42,518 nt of DNA from Vitreoscilla sp. (GTDB lineage Bacteria; Pseudomonadota; Gammaproteobacteria; Burkholderiales; Neisseriaceae): contig JASLFS010000039.1 in the NCBI GenBank assembly GCA_030150505.1, positions 1-42,518 of the forward strand, in the 5' to 3' direction. A program made the position numbers and the translations under genes. This document shows positions 1-8,152 of the stretch, piece after piece. The notes under the pieces were generated by a model that was given only the letters and a program-made list of their open reading frames with translations, was not told the origin of the DNA and did not search any database. Position 1 is the stretch's first letter. Every line of letters starts with the position of its first letter.

Positions 1-1
1 A

Positions 2-673
2 AAAAAAGGTTATAAACTAAACCTGCGCCAGTTTTCCCAAAACCGCCAAGTTAATCCTGCCTTTGAAGAAGGTGCAATTGATGCATCAGTCAACCAAAGC
101 AGCGCTTATATGAAAGCATATAATGACAAAAACAATATTGAGATGGTTGCTTTAACTGATTCACCAAGTGCACCACAAAGCCTGCGCTCAAAAAAACACC
201 AATCATTAAATGACATCAAAGATGGCATGATTATTGCGCTATCAAATGATCCAGTAAATGCTGAGCGGAGCGCACGAATTTTAGAAAAATTAGGTTGGAT
301 TAAAATTAAACCAAATACCAATATTCTAAACTTTAGTGTAAATGATATTGAACCTGGTCAATATAATCTAGATATCCGAGAAACCGATGCTGCCCAAGGA
401 TTACGTCTATTAGATGATGTTGATTTTGTTGTGGTAAATGGTAATTACGTTGCTAGCGCTGGACAGCGCATTGCTGATGGTTTGGTCGTAGAAGATACAC
501 CACCGGAACATCGTATTATTGTTACGGTGTTAAATAAAGATAAAGATAAACAATGGGCTCAGGATTTAAAAGCTGCATTTGAGTCAAAAGAATATGCTGA
601 TTACATTCGTTCACAGCGCTTATACGATGGTTTCATTGAGCCTAAAGCATGGGAACAATATCCAAAGCCTTAA
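2..673 (+). CDS. metQ: MetQ/NlpA-family ABC transporter substrate-binding lipoprotein (5' end missing)
   Basis: The reading frame is open from base 2, so the gene starts outside the window; 223 C-terminal residues are visible and the lipoprotein signal and first lobe start are missing. The visible part has the NlpA-family order: a 'VNPAFEEGAIDAS' segment, a 'LNDIKDGMIIALSNDP' segment, 'RSARILEKLGWI', then 'LLDDVDFVVVNGNYVASAG', the stretch that lines the ligand pocket in MetQ proteins. Family members bind D/L-methionine at the outer face of the inner membrane and deliver it to MetI/MetN. The partner genes would lie upstream and are not visible, so methionine as the ligand is inferred from the family. 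A hairpin follows the stop codon. Confidence 0.85.
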   Translation, partial: KKGYKLNLRQFSQNRQVNPAFEEGAIDASVNQSSAYMKAYNDKNNIEMVALTDSPSAPQSLRSKKHQSLNDIKDGMIIALSNDPVNAERSARILEKLGWIKIKPNTNILNFSVNDIEPGQYNLDIRETDAAQGLRLLDDVDFVVVNGNYVASAGQRIADGLVVEDTPPEHRIIVTVLNKDKDKQWAQDLKAAFESKEYADYIRSQRLYDGFIEPKAWEQYPKP

Positions 674-709
674 TCCCTCCTCTTGTCGCCAACCATCTAA
701 TCTAGATTT

Positions 710-739
710 AAATAGCGAGTGATTTTTCACTCGCTATTT
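710..739 (+). terminator. Terminator hairpin after metQ
   Basis: AAATAGCGAGTGA at 710-722 pairs perfectly with TCACTCGCTATTT at 727-739 around a TTTT loop. The U-tract is short, so termination may be weaker than at other sites in the window. Confidence 0.75.
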
Positions 740-923
740 CCAAATATAACCGCAGCACTGAATATTCAATAAAAATCCAAATGACTTATTATTCTGTCTC
801 ATCAACAAATATTATGAGGCATATTACCTTGGTTAATATTTAACAAATTGAAATTATTATACAAATACAATAATATAAAATTACTATTAACTTCATAGCA
901 AAATCAAATTATGTCATTTTCAT

Positions 924-952
924 TTGTAAATGTATTATCGGTATTCTGTAAT
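924..952 (+). promoter_or_regulatory. Candidate sigma-70 promoter of the pilin gene
   Basis: TTGTAA at 924-929 and TGTAAT at 947-952 are separated by 17 bases, about 45 bases before the pilin start. No sigma-54 type GG-N10-GC site was noticed. The call rests only on hexamer matches in AT-rich DNA. Confidence 0.35.
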
Positions 953-996
953 TTATATTAGAATCATATAAGTTAACTTAATTTACAATATTAATT

Positions 997-1596
997 ATGC
1001 AAAAAATGAATAAGGGATTTACATTAGTTGAGATAATGATAGCTTTAGTTATCATTAGTATTTTAGCTGCTATCTCTTTACCTAATTACCAAAAATACGC
1101 CGCCAAAGCAGAAGTGGCTCGTGTTCATGCGGAAATGGCAGCTGTTAAATCTCGAGTTGAAATTGAGTTTCTAGAGGGAAATGCCATTGATTTACATGCT
1201 GGCGGATACAGTGGTTCATCAACTGATTCAATCAAACTCAATCCTGACCAATATATTGATTTAGGTTTACTGGATAAAAATAGCCGCCCCCGCTCTAACT
1301 TAGTTACCCAATATCGATTAATTAATATGGAAGGTCCAGCAATACTACTTATTGCCACTGTTGGATATAAGTCTTCTAATTTAGTTAAAGGCACGCATGT
1401 TGCAGTTGCAAGAAATCAAAATGGAGTATGGGATTGTTATATTGCTAATCCTGATGATACTGTAGATGCCAAAATTCTTAAAAAATCCATACCTAGAAGC
1501 TGCCAATATCTTGATAAGTCACAATATCAAGCAGCAATTGCCAAAGTGACATCAACTGCAAAAATTGGTTCTCAAACATTTTCAGAGATTCAATAA
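997..1596 (+). CDS. Type IV pilin (PilE/PilA-like), class III signal
   Basis: Prepilin of 199 residues. A short basic leader MQKMNKG is followed by FTLVE, the prepilin peptidase site with Phe+1 and Glu+5, and then a hydrophobic helix 'IMIALVIISILAAISLPNY' that forms the filament core in all type IV pilins. Two cysteines at residues 147 and 169 would close a C-terminal disulfide loop of 21 residues, a PilE-like arrangement. It is somewhat longer than the usual 150-170 residue major pilins. A second ATG at 1006 could also be the start and would shorten the leader to four residues. No other pilus gene is adjacent, so whether this is the major pilin, a minor pilin or a ComP-type DNA-binding pilin cannot be told. 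A strong bidirectional terminator follows. Confidence 0.88.
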   Translation: MQKMNKGFTLVEIMIALVIISILAAISLPNYQKYAAKAEVARVHAEMAAVKSRVEIEFLEGNAIDLHAGGYSGSSTDSIKLNPDQYIDLGLLDKNSRPRSNLVTQYRLINMEGPAILLIATVGYKSSNLVKGTHVAVARNQNGVWDCYIANPDDTVDAKILKKSIPRSCQYLDKSQYQAAIAKVTSTAKIGSQTFSEIQ

Positions 1597-1617
1597 CATC
1601 AGTTTACATGTATATAA

Positions 1618-1649
1618 AAAAAGCCCTAGATTTCAATCTAGGGCTTTTA
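1618..1649. terminator. Bidirectional terminator between the pilin gene and ppsA
   Basis: A 13-bp perfect stem (1619-1631 with 1636-1648, core AGCCCTAGAT) has A and T runs on its two sides, so it can stop transcripts of both converging genes. Confidence 0.9.
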
Positions 1650-1671
1650 TCATTTTTTCAATGATGATAAT

Positions 1672-4059
1672 TTATTTATTTAGCTCTTTAGCCAAGTACA
1701 ACCATGTTTCAATAACTGTATCTGGATTCAAAGAAATAGTTTCAATACCTTCTTCAACTAACCATTTAGCAAAATCAGGGTGATCAGAAGGACCTTGACC
1801 ACAAATACCAACATATTTATTCAATTTACGACAAGCTGAAATAGCCAAATGTAACATTGCTTTAACTGCTGGGTCACGTTCATCGAATGTTGCTGAAATT
1901 GGACCACCGCTATCACGGTCAACACCCAATGTTAATTGAGTCATGTCATTAGAACCAATTGAGAAACCATCGAAGTATTGTAGGAATTGTTCAGCCAAAA
2001 TTGCATTCGTTGGCAATTCACACATCATGATTAAACGTAAGCCATTTTTGCCACGCTCTAAGCCATTTTGTTTCAATGCTTCAACAACTGCTTCAGCTTC
2101 TTTTAATGTACGAACGAATGGAATCATGATTTCAACGTTAGTGAAACCCATGTCATCACGAACACGTTTCAATGCTTTACATTCCAAATCAAAACAAGCA
2201 CGGAACTCTTCAGCAACATAACGAGCAGCACCACGGAAACCCAACATTGGATTTTCTTCATGAGGCTCATAAATGTTACCTGCTAACAAGTTTGCATACT
2301 CATTAGATTTAAAGTCCGACATACGAACGATAACTTTTTTAGGGAATGCTGAAGCAGCTAATGTTGCAACGCCTTCTGTGATTTTATCAATGAAGAAATC
2401 AACAGGAGAAGCATAACCAGTAATGCGTTCTGCGATAGTTTCTTTTAAGTCAGCATCTAAAGTATCAAAATCCAACAATGCTTTAGGATGAATACCAATT
2501 TGGCGGTTAATAATGAATTCCATACGAGCCAAGCCAATACCTTCGTGAGGTAGTTTAGCAAAGCCGAATGCTAATTCTGGATTACCAACGTTCATCATGA
2601 TTTTAGCTGGTGCATCTGGCATGTTATCTAGAGCAACATCCGTCACTTCTACTTTTAACAAGCCTTCATAAATTAGACCAGTATCACCTTCAGCACAAGA
2701 AACAGTCACTTCTTGACCTTCTGTTAGAACAGCAGTCGCGTTACCACAACCTACTACAGCAGGGATTCCTAATTCACGAGCAATAATAGCAGCATGACAA
2801 GTACGTCCACCACGGTTAGTAACGATTGCTGCAGCACGTTTCATCACTGGTTCCCAATCTGGGTCAGTCATGTCAGTTACCAATACGTCGCCAGCTTGTA
2901 CTGAATCCATTTCAGAAGCATCTTTAATCAAGCGTACTTTACCTTGGCCAACTTTTTGACCAATAGCACGGCCTTCACAAATCACTTCTGATTTATCAGC
3001 AATGTTGTAACGGCGTAATGTGCTTGAATTTGTTTCTTGAGATTGAACTGTCTCTGGGCGAGCTTGCAAAATGTACAATTTGCCATCTACACCATCACGA
3101 CCCCATTCAATATCCATTGGGCGTTCGTAATGTTCTTCAATAATCAATGCGTAATGAGCCAATTCTTGAATTTCTTCATCGCTGATTGAGAATTGTTTTT
3201 GAGCTTTTTCCTCAACATCAATAATTTTTACTGATTTACCAGCAACTGCTTCGTCAGTGAAAATCATTTGAATGAGTTTAGAACCCATTGTTTTACGCAA
3301 AATTGCTGGGCGTTTTTCGCGTAGGTTCTTTTTATGTACATAGAATTCGTCTGGGTTAACAGCACCTTGTACAACCATTTCACCCAAACCGTAAGATGAT
3401 GTAACAAATACAACGTCTTCAAAACCTGATTCGGTATCAATCGTAAACATAACGCCAGAAGCACCGCTATCTGAGCGCACCATACGTTGAACACCAGCAG
3501 ACAACGCTACATCTGCATGTGCGAAGCCTTTGTGTACTCGATAAGAAATAGCACGGTCATTGTATAAAGAAGCAAATACATGTTTCATTGCTTCTTTAAC
3601 ATTATCCAAACCATTAATGTTCAAGAATGTTTCTTGTTGACCTGCAAAAGATGCATCAGGCAAATCTTCTGCCGTTGCTGATGAACGTACAGCTACTGAG
3701 ATTTCTGCAGTACCTGCATCTGCAATCATTTTTTCCCAAGCAATTTGGATATCGTGTTCCAATTCTTCTGGGAATGGGGTTTCAAGAATCCATTGGCGAA
3801 TTTCTTTACCAACACGCAATAGTTCGTTGACATCATCCACATCTAAGCTGTCCAAAGCTGCATTAATGCGGTCAGCTAAGCCATTGTGAGCTAGAAATGT
3901 GCGGAACGCTTCAGCTGTGGTCGCGAAACCACCAGGCACACGCACGCCCTTAGAGGTTAGTTGACTAATCATCTCACCTAGCGAAGCATTTTTACCACCT
4001 ACCTGCTCCACATCGGTCATGCGTAGATTTTCAAACCAAATTACGTTATTACCGGCCAT
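1672..4059 (-). CDS. ppsA: Phosphoenolpyruvate synthase
   Basis: Converts pyruvate, ATP and water to PEP, AMP and phosphate, the entry step of gluconeogenesis from C3 acids (EC 2.7.9.2). Its 795 residues match the usual length of about 790-795. Order: N-terminal ATP-grasp nucleotide-binding domain ('GGKNASLGEMI', 'AVRSSATAEDLPDASFAGQQETFLN'), swivelling phosphohistidine domain with 'GGRTCHAAIIAREL' whose His422 carries the phosphate, and the C-terminal TIM-barrel PEP/pyruvate domain ending in 'VGICGQGPSDHP' and 'SLNPDTV'. A good promoter lies upstream on the minus strand. The threonine next to the catalytic His ('RTCH') is the residue that PpsR phosphorylates in other bacteria, and ppsR is encoded 2.8 kb away. 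Confidence 0.97.
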   Translation of the reverse strand: MAGNNVIWFENLRMTDVEQVGGKNASLGEMISQLTSKGVRVPGGFATTAEAFRTFLAHNGLADRINAALDSLDVDDVNELLRVGKEIRQWILETPFPEELEHDIQIAWEKMIADAGTAEISVAVRSSATAEDLPDASFAGQQETFLNINGLDNVKEAMKHVFASLYNDRAISYRVHKGFAHADVALSAGVQRMVRSDSGASGVMFTIDTESGFEDVVFVTSSYGLGEMVVQGAVNPDEFYVHKKNLREKRPAILRKTMGSKLIQMIFTDEAVAGKSVKIIDVEEKAQKQFSISDEEIQELAHYALIIEEHYERPMDIEWGRDGVDGKLYILQARPETVQSQETNSSTLRRYNIADKSEVICEGRAIGQKVGQGKVRLIKDASEMDSVQAGDVLVTDMTDPDWEPVMKRAAAIVTNRGGRTCHAAIIARELGIPAVVGCGNATAVLTEGQEVTVSCAEGDTGLIYEGLLKVEVTDVALDNMPDAPAKIMMNVGNPELAFGFAKLPHEGIGLARMEFIINRQIGIHPKALLDFDTLDADLKETIAERITGYASPVDFFIDKITEGVATLAASAFPKKVIVRMSDFKSNEYANLLAGNIYEPHEENPMLGFRGAARYVAEEFRACFDLECKALKRVRDDMGFTNVEIMIPFVRTLKEAEAVVEALKQNGLERGKNGLRLIMMCELPTNAILAEQFLQYFDGFSIGSNDMTQLTLGVDRDSGGPISATFDERDPAVKAMLHLAISACRKLNKYVGICGQGPSDHPDFAKWLVEEGIETISLNPDTVIETWLYLAKELNK

Positions 4060-4106
4060 TTTCTGTATCCAAGTGTTAAATAAAAAACAAGTAAAAAATC
4101 TTTAGT

Positions 4107-4135
4107 ATTCTATCCCCTTGTTTCATTAATGTCAT
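4107..4135 (-). promoter_or_regulatory. ppsA promoter
   Basis: On the minus strand ATGACA (4130-4135) and TAGAAT (4107-4112) are 17 bases apart. Each differs from the sigma-70 consensus at one position. The predicted start would give a leader of about 40 nt before the ppsA ATG. Confidence 0.7.
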
Positions 4136-4248
4136 GCACTTTTGGGGGATTTGGCAACAAGATGGCACGTTTAAGCCATATTAAGCCATATTTTTTAAAA
4201 TTATATTTCAATAAATTTTTATTATTAAAATATAATTTCTCATATATC

Positions 4249-4478
4249 TTGTATTTTAATTACTTTACATTCGATTAAATTCGAAAGTAAATGATCATTT
4301 TTTCAGGTTTGTATTTCAAATATGAATTTAATAGTATTTTTTGATTATTTTTCTTTCATTTTGAAATCTATTTTGTACCCATTCTAAACCAAAATCAATT
4401 TAAAAAATTGACTAAATAATATTTATTCGGTTTACTTTATTTTGTATTTTTAATACAAAACAATTTATGAATACAAAT
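4249..4478. promoter_or_regulatory. Cluster of five TTTGTATT/AATACAAA words
   Basis: The word TTGTATT occurs at 4249, 4308 and 4441 in forward orientation and at 4452 and 4470 as its complement. Two copies form a palindrome at 4440-4460 (TTTTGTATT, three T, AATACAAAA). The layout looks like a repeated transcription-factor site ahead of the aldehyde dehydrogenase gene. The regulator is unknown. Confidence 0.4.
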
Positions 4479-4570
4479 AACGATTAAACCGCTTATATAG
4501 ACTACATATACTAATTAACCATTTAGTTATATAGTAAACCCACCAAAAAATAATTGGCAATGGATATTGA

Positions 4571-5941
4571 ATGAATAAAAATGCCTCTACTACTAAGATA
4601 ATTTATCAAAGCATTAATGCTTACAATGGCCAGATTTTGCATCAGCGTCAAACTGATTCATTGTTAACACTGCAAAATGCCATTAAAAAACTAAAGACAA
4701 AACAGCAAAGCTGGGCAGAACTAAAAGTAACTGAAAGAACAGCTCAGTTACAATTATTCGCAGAAAGATTATCTGAACACAAAGACCGCTTGGCTCAAAT
4801 GATTTGTGAAGAAGTGGGCCGTTGTTTGCGTGAATGCCATGCCGAATTAGATAAATCAATTGACTTGATACAATATTACAGCCGCTTGGCTCCTGAGTTA
4901 CTGGATAAAAAAACCATTACAACCCAAGCTAGCTTAAGCCAAGTTCGTTTTGAGCCTTTGGGTATTGTGCTCGCAGTAATGCCTTGGAACTATCCCATTT
5001 GGCAATTAATTCGTTTTGCTATCCCTGCTCTGTGTGCGGGCAATGCGTGCGTTATCAAACCAGCTCCAAGCGTTGCTCGCATTACCGAAGCTTTATTTGA
5101 GCTAACGGAAGATTTACCATTCATCGCTACTTACTTAGCCAATGAAGACATTGAAGCTGCAATTGCCATGAGTGATTCGATGGCATTTACGGGTTCCACC
5201 CAAACAGGACAATATCTAGCTAGCCTTGCTGGTAAACATTTAAAAAAATGTGTATTGGAACTAGGTGGTAGCAATGCATTTATTGTTTTAAAGGATGCAG
5301 ATATCGTTCAGGCAGCCAAAGATGCTTGCCATTCAAGATTCAGAGATGCTGGTCAATCATGCAATGCTGCTAAACGTATTATTGTAGAAGAAAGCATTTC
5401 AGAACGCTTTCAGGAAGCCTTTTTGACAGAATGTAAACTGTTAACAATGGGTAACCCTATGCTGCCTGAAACAACCTTAGCGCCATTACACACTGCCAGC
5501 GTTCGTCAGCGCATCCATGAACAAGTTTTAGATGCTTTGGCGAACAATGCAGAGTGTTTGCTAGGCGGAACATTGCCTGATGAAACTAGCCACTTCTATC
5601 CAGCTACTGTTTTAACCAACATCAATCCAAACTGTCGAATTTATCGAGAAGAAGTGTTTGGCCCTGTTGTTAGCTTAATGATTGCAAAAGATGCCAATGA
5701 AGCTATCGAACTAGCCAATGATAATCCATATGGCTTAGGTGCTGCCATCTATAGCGAAGACATTGACCATGCTTGGCAATTAGCACAAAAACTTAATGTT
5801 GGCAGCGTATTTATCAATCGCCATACTAGTAGCGATTTACGTTTACCATTCGGTGGCGTTAAAGCATCTGGCTTCGGTCGAGAGCTTTCTGAATTTGGTT
5901 TATATGAGTTTGTGAATGTCAAAACTTACTGGCAAAAATAA
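4571..5941 (+). CDS. sad: NAD(P)-dependent aldehyde dehydrogenase, Sad/YneI-like succinate-semialdehyde dehydrogenase
   Basis: Member of the aldehyde dehydrogenase superfamily (456 residues). The NAD-binding part shows 'MPWNYPIWQ' and 'IKPAPS' (Lys163); 'FTGSTQTG' is the glycine-rich turn; Glu230 in 'LELGGSNAF' is the general base and Cys264 in 'GQSCNAAKR' the nucleophile. The C-terminal block 'FGGVKASGFGRELSEFGLYEF' follows the E. coli Sad (YneI) protein more closely than GabD or betaine aldehyde dehydrogenase. The expected reaction is succinate semialdehyde to succinate. No GABA transaminase gene is adjacent, so the substrate is inferred from family resemblance. It has its own long upstream region with TTTGTATT repeats and a terminator behind it. 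Confidence 0.85.
   Translation: MNKNASTTKIIYQSINAYNGQILHQRQTDSLLTLQNAIKKLKTKQQSWAELKVTERTAQLQLFAERLSEHKDRLAQMICEEVGRCLRECHAELDKSIDLIQYYSRLAPELLDKKTITTQASLSQVRFEPLGIVLAVMPWNYPIWQLIRFAIPALCAGNACVIKPAPSVARITEALFELTEDLPFIATYLANEDIEAAIAMSDSMAFTGSTQTGQYLASLAGKHLKKCVLELGGSNAFIVLKDADIVQAAKDACHSRFRDAGQSCNAAKRIIVEESISERFQEAFLTECKLLTMGNPMLPETTLAPLHTASVRQRIHEQVLDALANNAECLLGGTLPDETSHFYPATVLTNINPNCRIYREEVFGPVVSLMIAKDANEAIELANDNPYGLGAAIYSEDIDHAWQLAQKLNVGSVFINRHTSSDLRLPFGGVKASGFGRELSEFGLYEFVNVKTYWQK
5307..5318 (-). repeat. Uptake-sequence-like 12-mer TGGCTGCCTGAA
   Basis: Exact copy on the minus strand, inside the aldehyde dehydrogenase gene. One of four exact copies in the window. Confidence 0.45.
5459..5470 (+). 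repeat. Uptake-sequence-like word, GCTGCCTGAA core
   Basis: Reads ATGCTGCCTGAA, sharing the 10-base core, only about 150 bases from the copy at 5307 and in the opposite orientation. Confidence 0.35.
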
Positions 5942-5957
5942 AACCCATTCTCCATAA

Positions 5958-6003
5958 AAAAATCCCTTTTGCTACATCGCATAAACGAGCAAAAGGGATT
6001 TTT
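5958..6003. terminator. Bidirectional terminator between sad and proC
   Basis: AAAAATCCCTTTTGCT (5958-5973) pairs perfectly with AGCAAAAGGGATTTTT (5988-6003) across a 14-base loop. A and T runs on either side serve both convergent genes. Confidence 0.88.
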
Positions 6004-6034
6004 AATATCCATCTTATATAATATGAATACTCTT

Positions 6035-6856
6035 TTAAAACAGTTTTTGCATTTCTTCTGCTCTATCAATAGCCGCGCTCATAGCATCTGCCACAGTATT
6101 TTTTAAGTGATGCTCATTAAATACGGACAAAGCTGCTGCTGTCGTGCCACCTTTAGAAGTCACATTCTCTCTTAATGTCGAAAAAGAAACACCTAACTCC
6201 TGCTCTGCCAACGAAGCGGCTCCTTTAGCTGCCTGCAAGACCAATTGGCGCGCATCTGCTTGATTAAACCCCAGCTGCTCTGCTTTTGCCTGCATAGCCT
6301 CCATAAACAAAAAGAAATATGCAGGAGAACTGCCTGTTACCGCAATAATATCGTTAATACCATCTTCTTTTTCAACCCAAGCCACCACACCAACAGCGCT
6401 CATTAGCTTTTCAGCAAAAATTCTATCTTCAGCACTAACTTTTTCTTTTGCAAAAAGACCACTCACACCCTGCCCAACCAAAGATGGTGTATTCGGCATA
6501 ATGCGCACCAAATCCAAATCCGTGGACAAATAATCATCATATCGCTTAGCGACAATACCAGCAGCAATAGTTAACACCAACTTGCCCTGCCAATTCACCA
6601 AAGCGTTAAAATCTTCACAAACCTGCTTCATGAGCTGAGGCTTAACGGCCAACACCACAACATCAGCATTCTGCGCAGCAGCCACATTATCACTACTACT
6701 ATTAACCCCATATTTTTGAGCAAGCACATCACGATTGGTGCTGCTTGGGGCGGTCACGGTAATTAAATCAGCGGGATAACCGCTACTTACCAAGCCTGCA
6801 ACAATGGCGCTAGCCATATTACCAGCACCAATAAATGCAATTTTTCTATTCTTCAT
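6035..6856 (-). CDS. proC: Pyrroline-5-carboxylate reductase
   Basis: Last step of proline synthesis: 1-pyrroline-5-carboxylate plus NAD(P)H to L-proline (EC 1.5.1.2). The N-terminal Rossmann fold has 'FIGAGNMASAIVAGL', then 'VVLAVKPQ' and 'RIMPNTPSLVGQG'. The C-terminal dimerisation domain carries 'VTGSSPAYFFLFMEAM' and 'NVTSKGGTTAAALSVF', the P5CR signature. I chose the ATG at 6856 (MKNRKIAFIG) because it gives the normal family N-terminus; an ATG at 6874 would add six residues. It lies just behind ppsR on the same strand, so the two are probably co-transcribed. Confidence 0.95.
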   Translation of the reverse strand: MKNRKIAFIGAGNMASAIVAGLVSSGYPADLITVTAPSSTNRDVLAQKYGVNSSSDNVAAAQNADVVVLAVKPQLMKQVCEDFNALVNWQGKLVLTIAAGIVAKRYDDYLSTDLDLVRIMPNTPSLVGQGVSGLFAKEKVSAEDRIFAEKLMSAVGVVAWVEKEDGINDIIAVTGSSPAYFFLFMEAMQAKAEQLGFNQADARQLVLQAAKGAASLAEQELGVSFSTLRENVTSKGGTTAAALSVFNEHHLKNTVADAMSAAIDRAEEMQKLF

Positions 6857-6885
6857 TTGCTTATTTAACCTCATATTCGTATTGC

Positions 6886-7707
6886 TTAAGAACGGCGTTT
6901 AATTCCCGTTTTGAGTAAAATACTCGCAGCCAATTCCTCAACAGATTTATGAGTTGTGCTCATATAAGGAATATTATATTGTCTAAACATCATCTCTGCG
7001 CTACGAATCTCGCTGCGACAATTATTCATACTGGCATAAGTTGAGTCAGGTCTACGCTCAGTTCGGATATGATGTAAACGATCTGCATCAATGGTTAAAC
7101 CAAATAACTTATCACGAAAAGGCTTTAACATTCTTGGTAAATCAGTATGACATAAATCATCAGGCGTTAATGGATAGTTAGCCGCACGAATGCCATATTG
7201 CAAAGCCAAGTACAAGCAAGTTGGTGTTTTGCCCGAACGAGACACACCAACCAAAATGATATCAGCCTTTCGCAATTCTTTATCAGTAATCCCATCATCA
7301 TGATTCAAACTGAAGTTAACTGCTTCCATCCTAGCATCATAACGATCTGTATCTTGAATACCATGAATGTTACCAGCGACATGACTTGCCGTTGTATTCA
7401 ATTCTTTTTCTAAAGTACCAACAAATGCATCAAAAAAATCCAAATGCAAACCCTTACTGGTATTCACAATATTACGAATTTCCTCATTAACAATACTAGA
7501 AAAAACGATAGGACGAATCTGACCTAACTCAGCCGCCTCATTAATGATTTCCACCATTTCATGCGCTTTTTCAGTCGTATCAATAAAAGGATGAATACTG
7601 CGCTGAAACTGAATATGATTAAACTGATTCAGCAAAGCCTCCCCCATGCTTTCAGAAGTGATACCGGTACGGTCAGAAACAACAAAAGCAGAGCGCAACT
7701 CATTCAT
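6886..7707 (-). CDS. ppsR: PEP synthase regulatory protein (bifunctional kinase / pyrophosphorylase)
   Basis: A DUF299-family enzyme of 273 residues that inactivates PEP synthase by ADP-dependent phosphorylation of a threonine beside the catalytic histidine and reactivates it by phosphate-dependent dephosphorylation. The N-terminus 'VSDRTGITSESMGEALLNQF' is typical, and the P-loop 'GVSRSGKT' is at residues 154-161. The C-terminal 'SIYAS/TYASMNNCRSEIR' type region and the 'YMSTTHKSVEELAASIL' block are also family hallmarks. Its target gene ppsA is 2.8 kb away, separated here by proC and the aldehyde dehydrogenase gene. The start at 7707 gives the standard N-terminus. Confidence 0.95.
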   Translation of the reverse strand: MNELRSAFVVSDRTGITSESMGEALLNQFNHIQFQRSIHPFIDTTEKAHEMVEIINEAAELGQIRPIVFSSIVNEEIRNIVNTSKGLHLDFFDAFVGTLEKELNTTASHVAGNIHGIQDTDRYDARMEAVNFSLNHDDGITDKELRKADIILVGVSRSGKTPTCLYLALQYGIRAANYPLTPDDLCHTDLPRMLKPFRDKLFGLTIDADRLHHIRTERRPDSTYASMNNCRSEIRSAEMMFRQYNIPYMSTTHKSVEELAASILLKTGIKRRS

Positions 7708-8152
7708 GTTTACATTCCAATATTTTAAAAAATTTAGTCATATCCAAAATATACCATTTTTCGAAAAATCATGAAATTCATCGACGGTTTAAAAATTATT
7801 CCAATAGGTTATTTTTACAAAAATTATCCAATAAAATACACTTATTAATAATAATATTTGATATAAAATAACTGTCTAAAGAATTAAAGAATCAACAAAT
7901 CCCAAGTCGTGAGTGGGCTAAAACCACGACGTTATGTAGCTGATTTTTTCCATGTTCATCAGCGTGACATAATTGATGTATTCCCTTGTCTATATTGCAA
8001 CACCCAGCAAATGGCTAACATCCTCGTTAGCCATTTATCTTGACTACAAAAAATTCCCACTCATCACCAATTAATAGCACTTCATCCATTAACGAATAAA
8101 AATGGTAGAATCAAAACAATCAAAGTAAAAACTTCACAAGCAAATTCCAACC
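7708..8152. other. Intergenic region between ppsR and the ychJ-like gene
   Basis: The 445-base gap starts with an AT-rich stretch that must hold the ppsR promoter, continues with a GC-richer structured block (about 7885-8040, candidate sRNA), and ends with the leader of the YchJ-like gene, where TAGAAT at 8106-8111 is a possible -10 element. No coding frame is supported. Confidence 0.55.
7885..8040 (+). ncRNA. Candidate small RNA with three hairpins
   Basis: Three stem-loops follow one another in otherwise AT-rich DNA. Hairpin 1 is GTCGTG/CACGAC (7906-7911 with 7925-7930). Hairpin 2 is GCTGAT/ATCAGC (7939-7944 with 7958-7963), extended by ATGT/ACAT, with a U-rich loop. Hairpin 3 is AAATGGCTAAC/GTTAGCCATTT (8009-8019 with 8026-8036), resembling a terminator with a weak U-tail. 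A TATAAAAT box at 7862-7869 could be its promoter. No known RNA family was recognised. The 5' end, and whether it is a free RNA or a leader of the downstream gene, are guesses. Confidence 0.4.

Larger units (their letters stand above)
674..996. other. Intergenic region between metQ and the pilin gene
   Basis: This very AT-rich 323-base gap holds the metQ terminator hairpin at its left end and a plausible sigma-70 promoter for the pilin gene at its right end. I see no open reading frame, tRNA or repeat in it. Confidence 0.7.
4060..4570. other. Divergent ppsA / aldehyde dehydrogenase control region
   Basis: This 511-base gap is extremely AT-rich and has no credible coding frame. It carries the ppsA promoter near its left end and a cluster of TTTGTATT-type repeats toward the right. 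A short direct repeat (TTAAGCCATAT-like, around 4170-4192) and an inverted TTCGA...TCGAA pair (about 4270-4285) are also present. Confidence 0.6.

Noticed and set aside
7885..8040. 6S RNA, tmRNA or RNase P RNA
   Set aside because: There is no closing stem with a central bubble, no tRNA-like ends and no conserved P4 region; kept only as an unnamed sRNA candidate.
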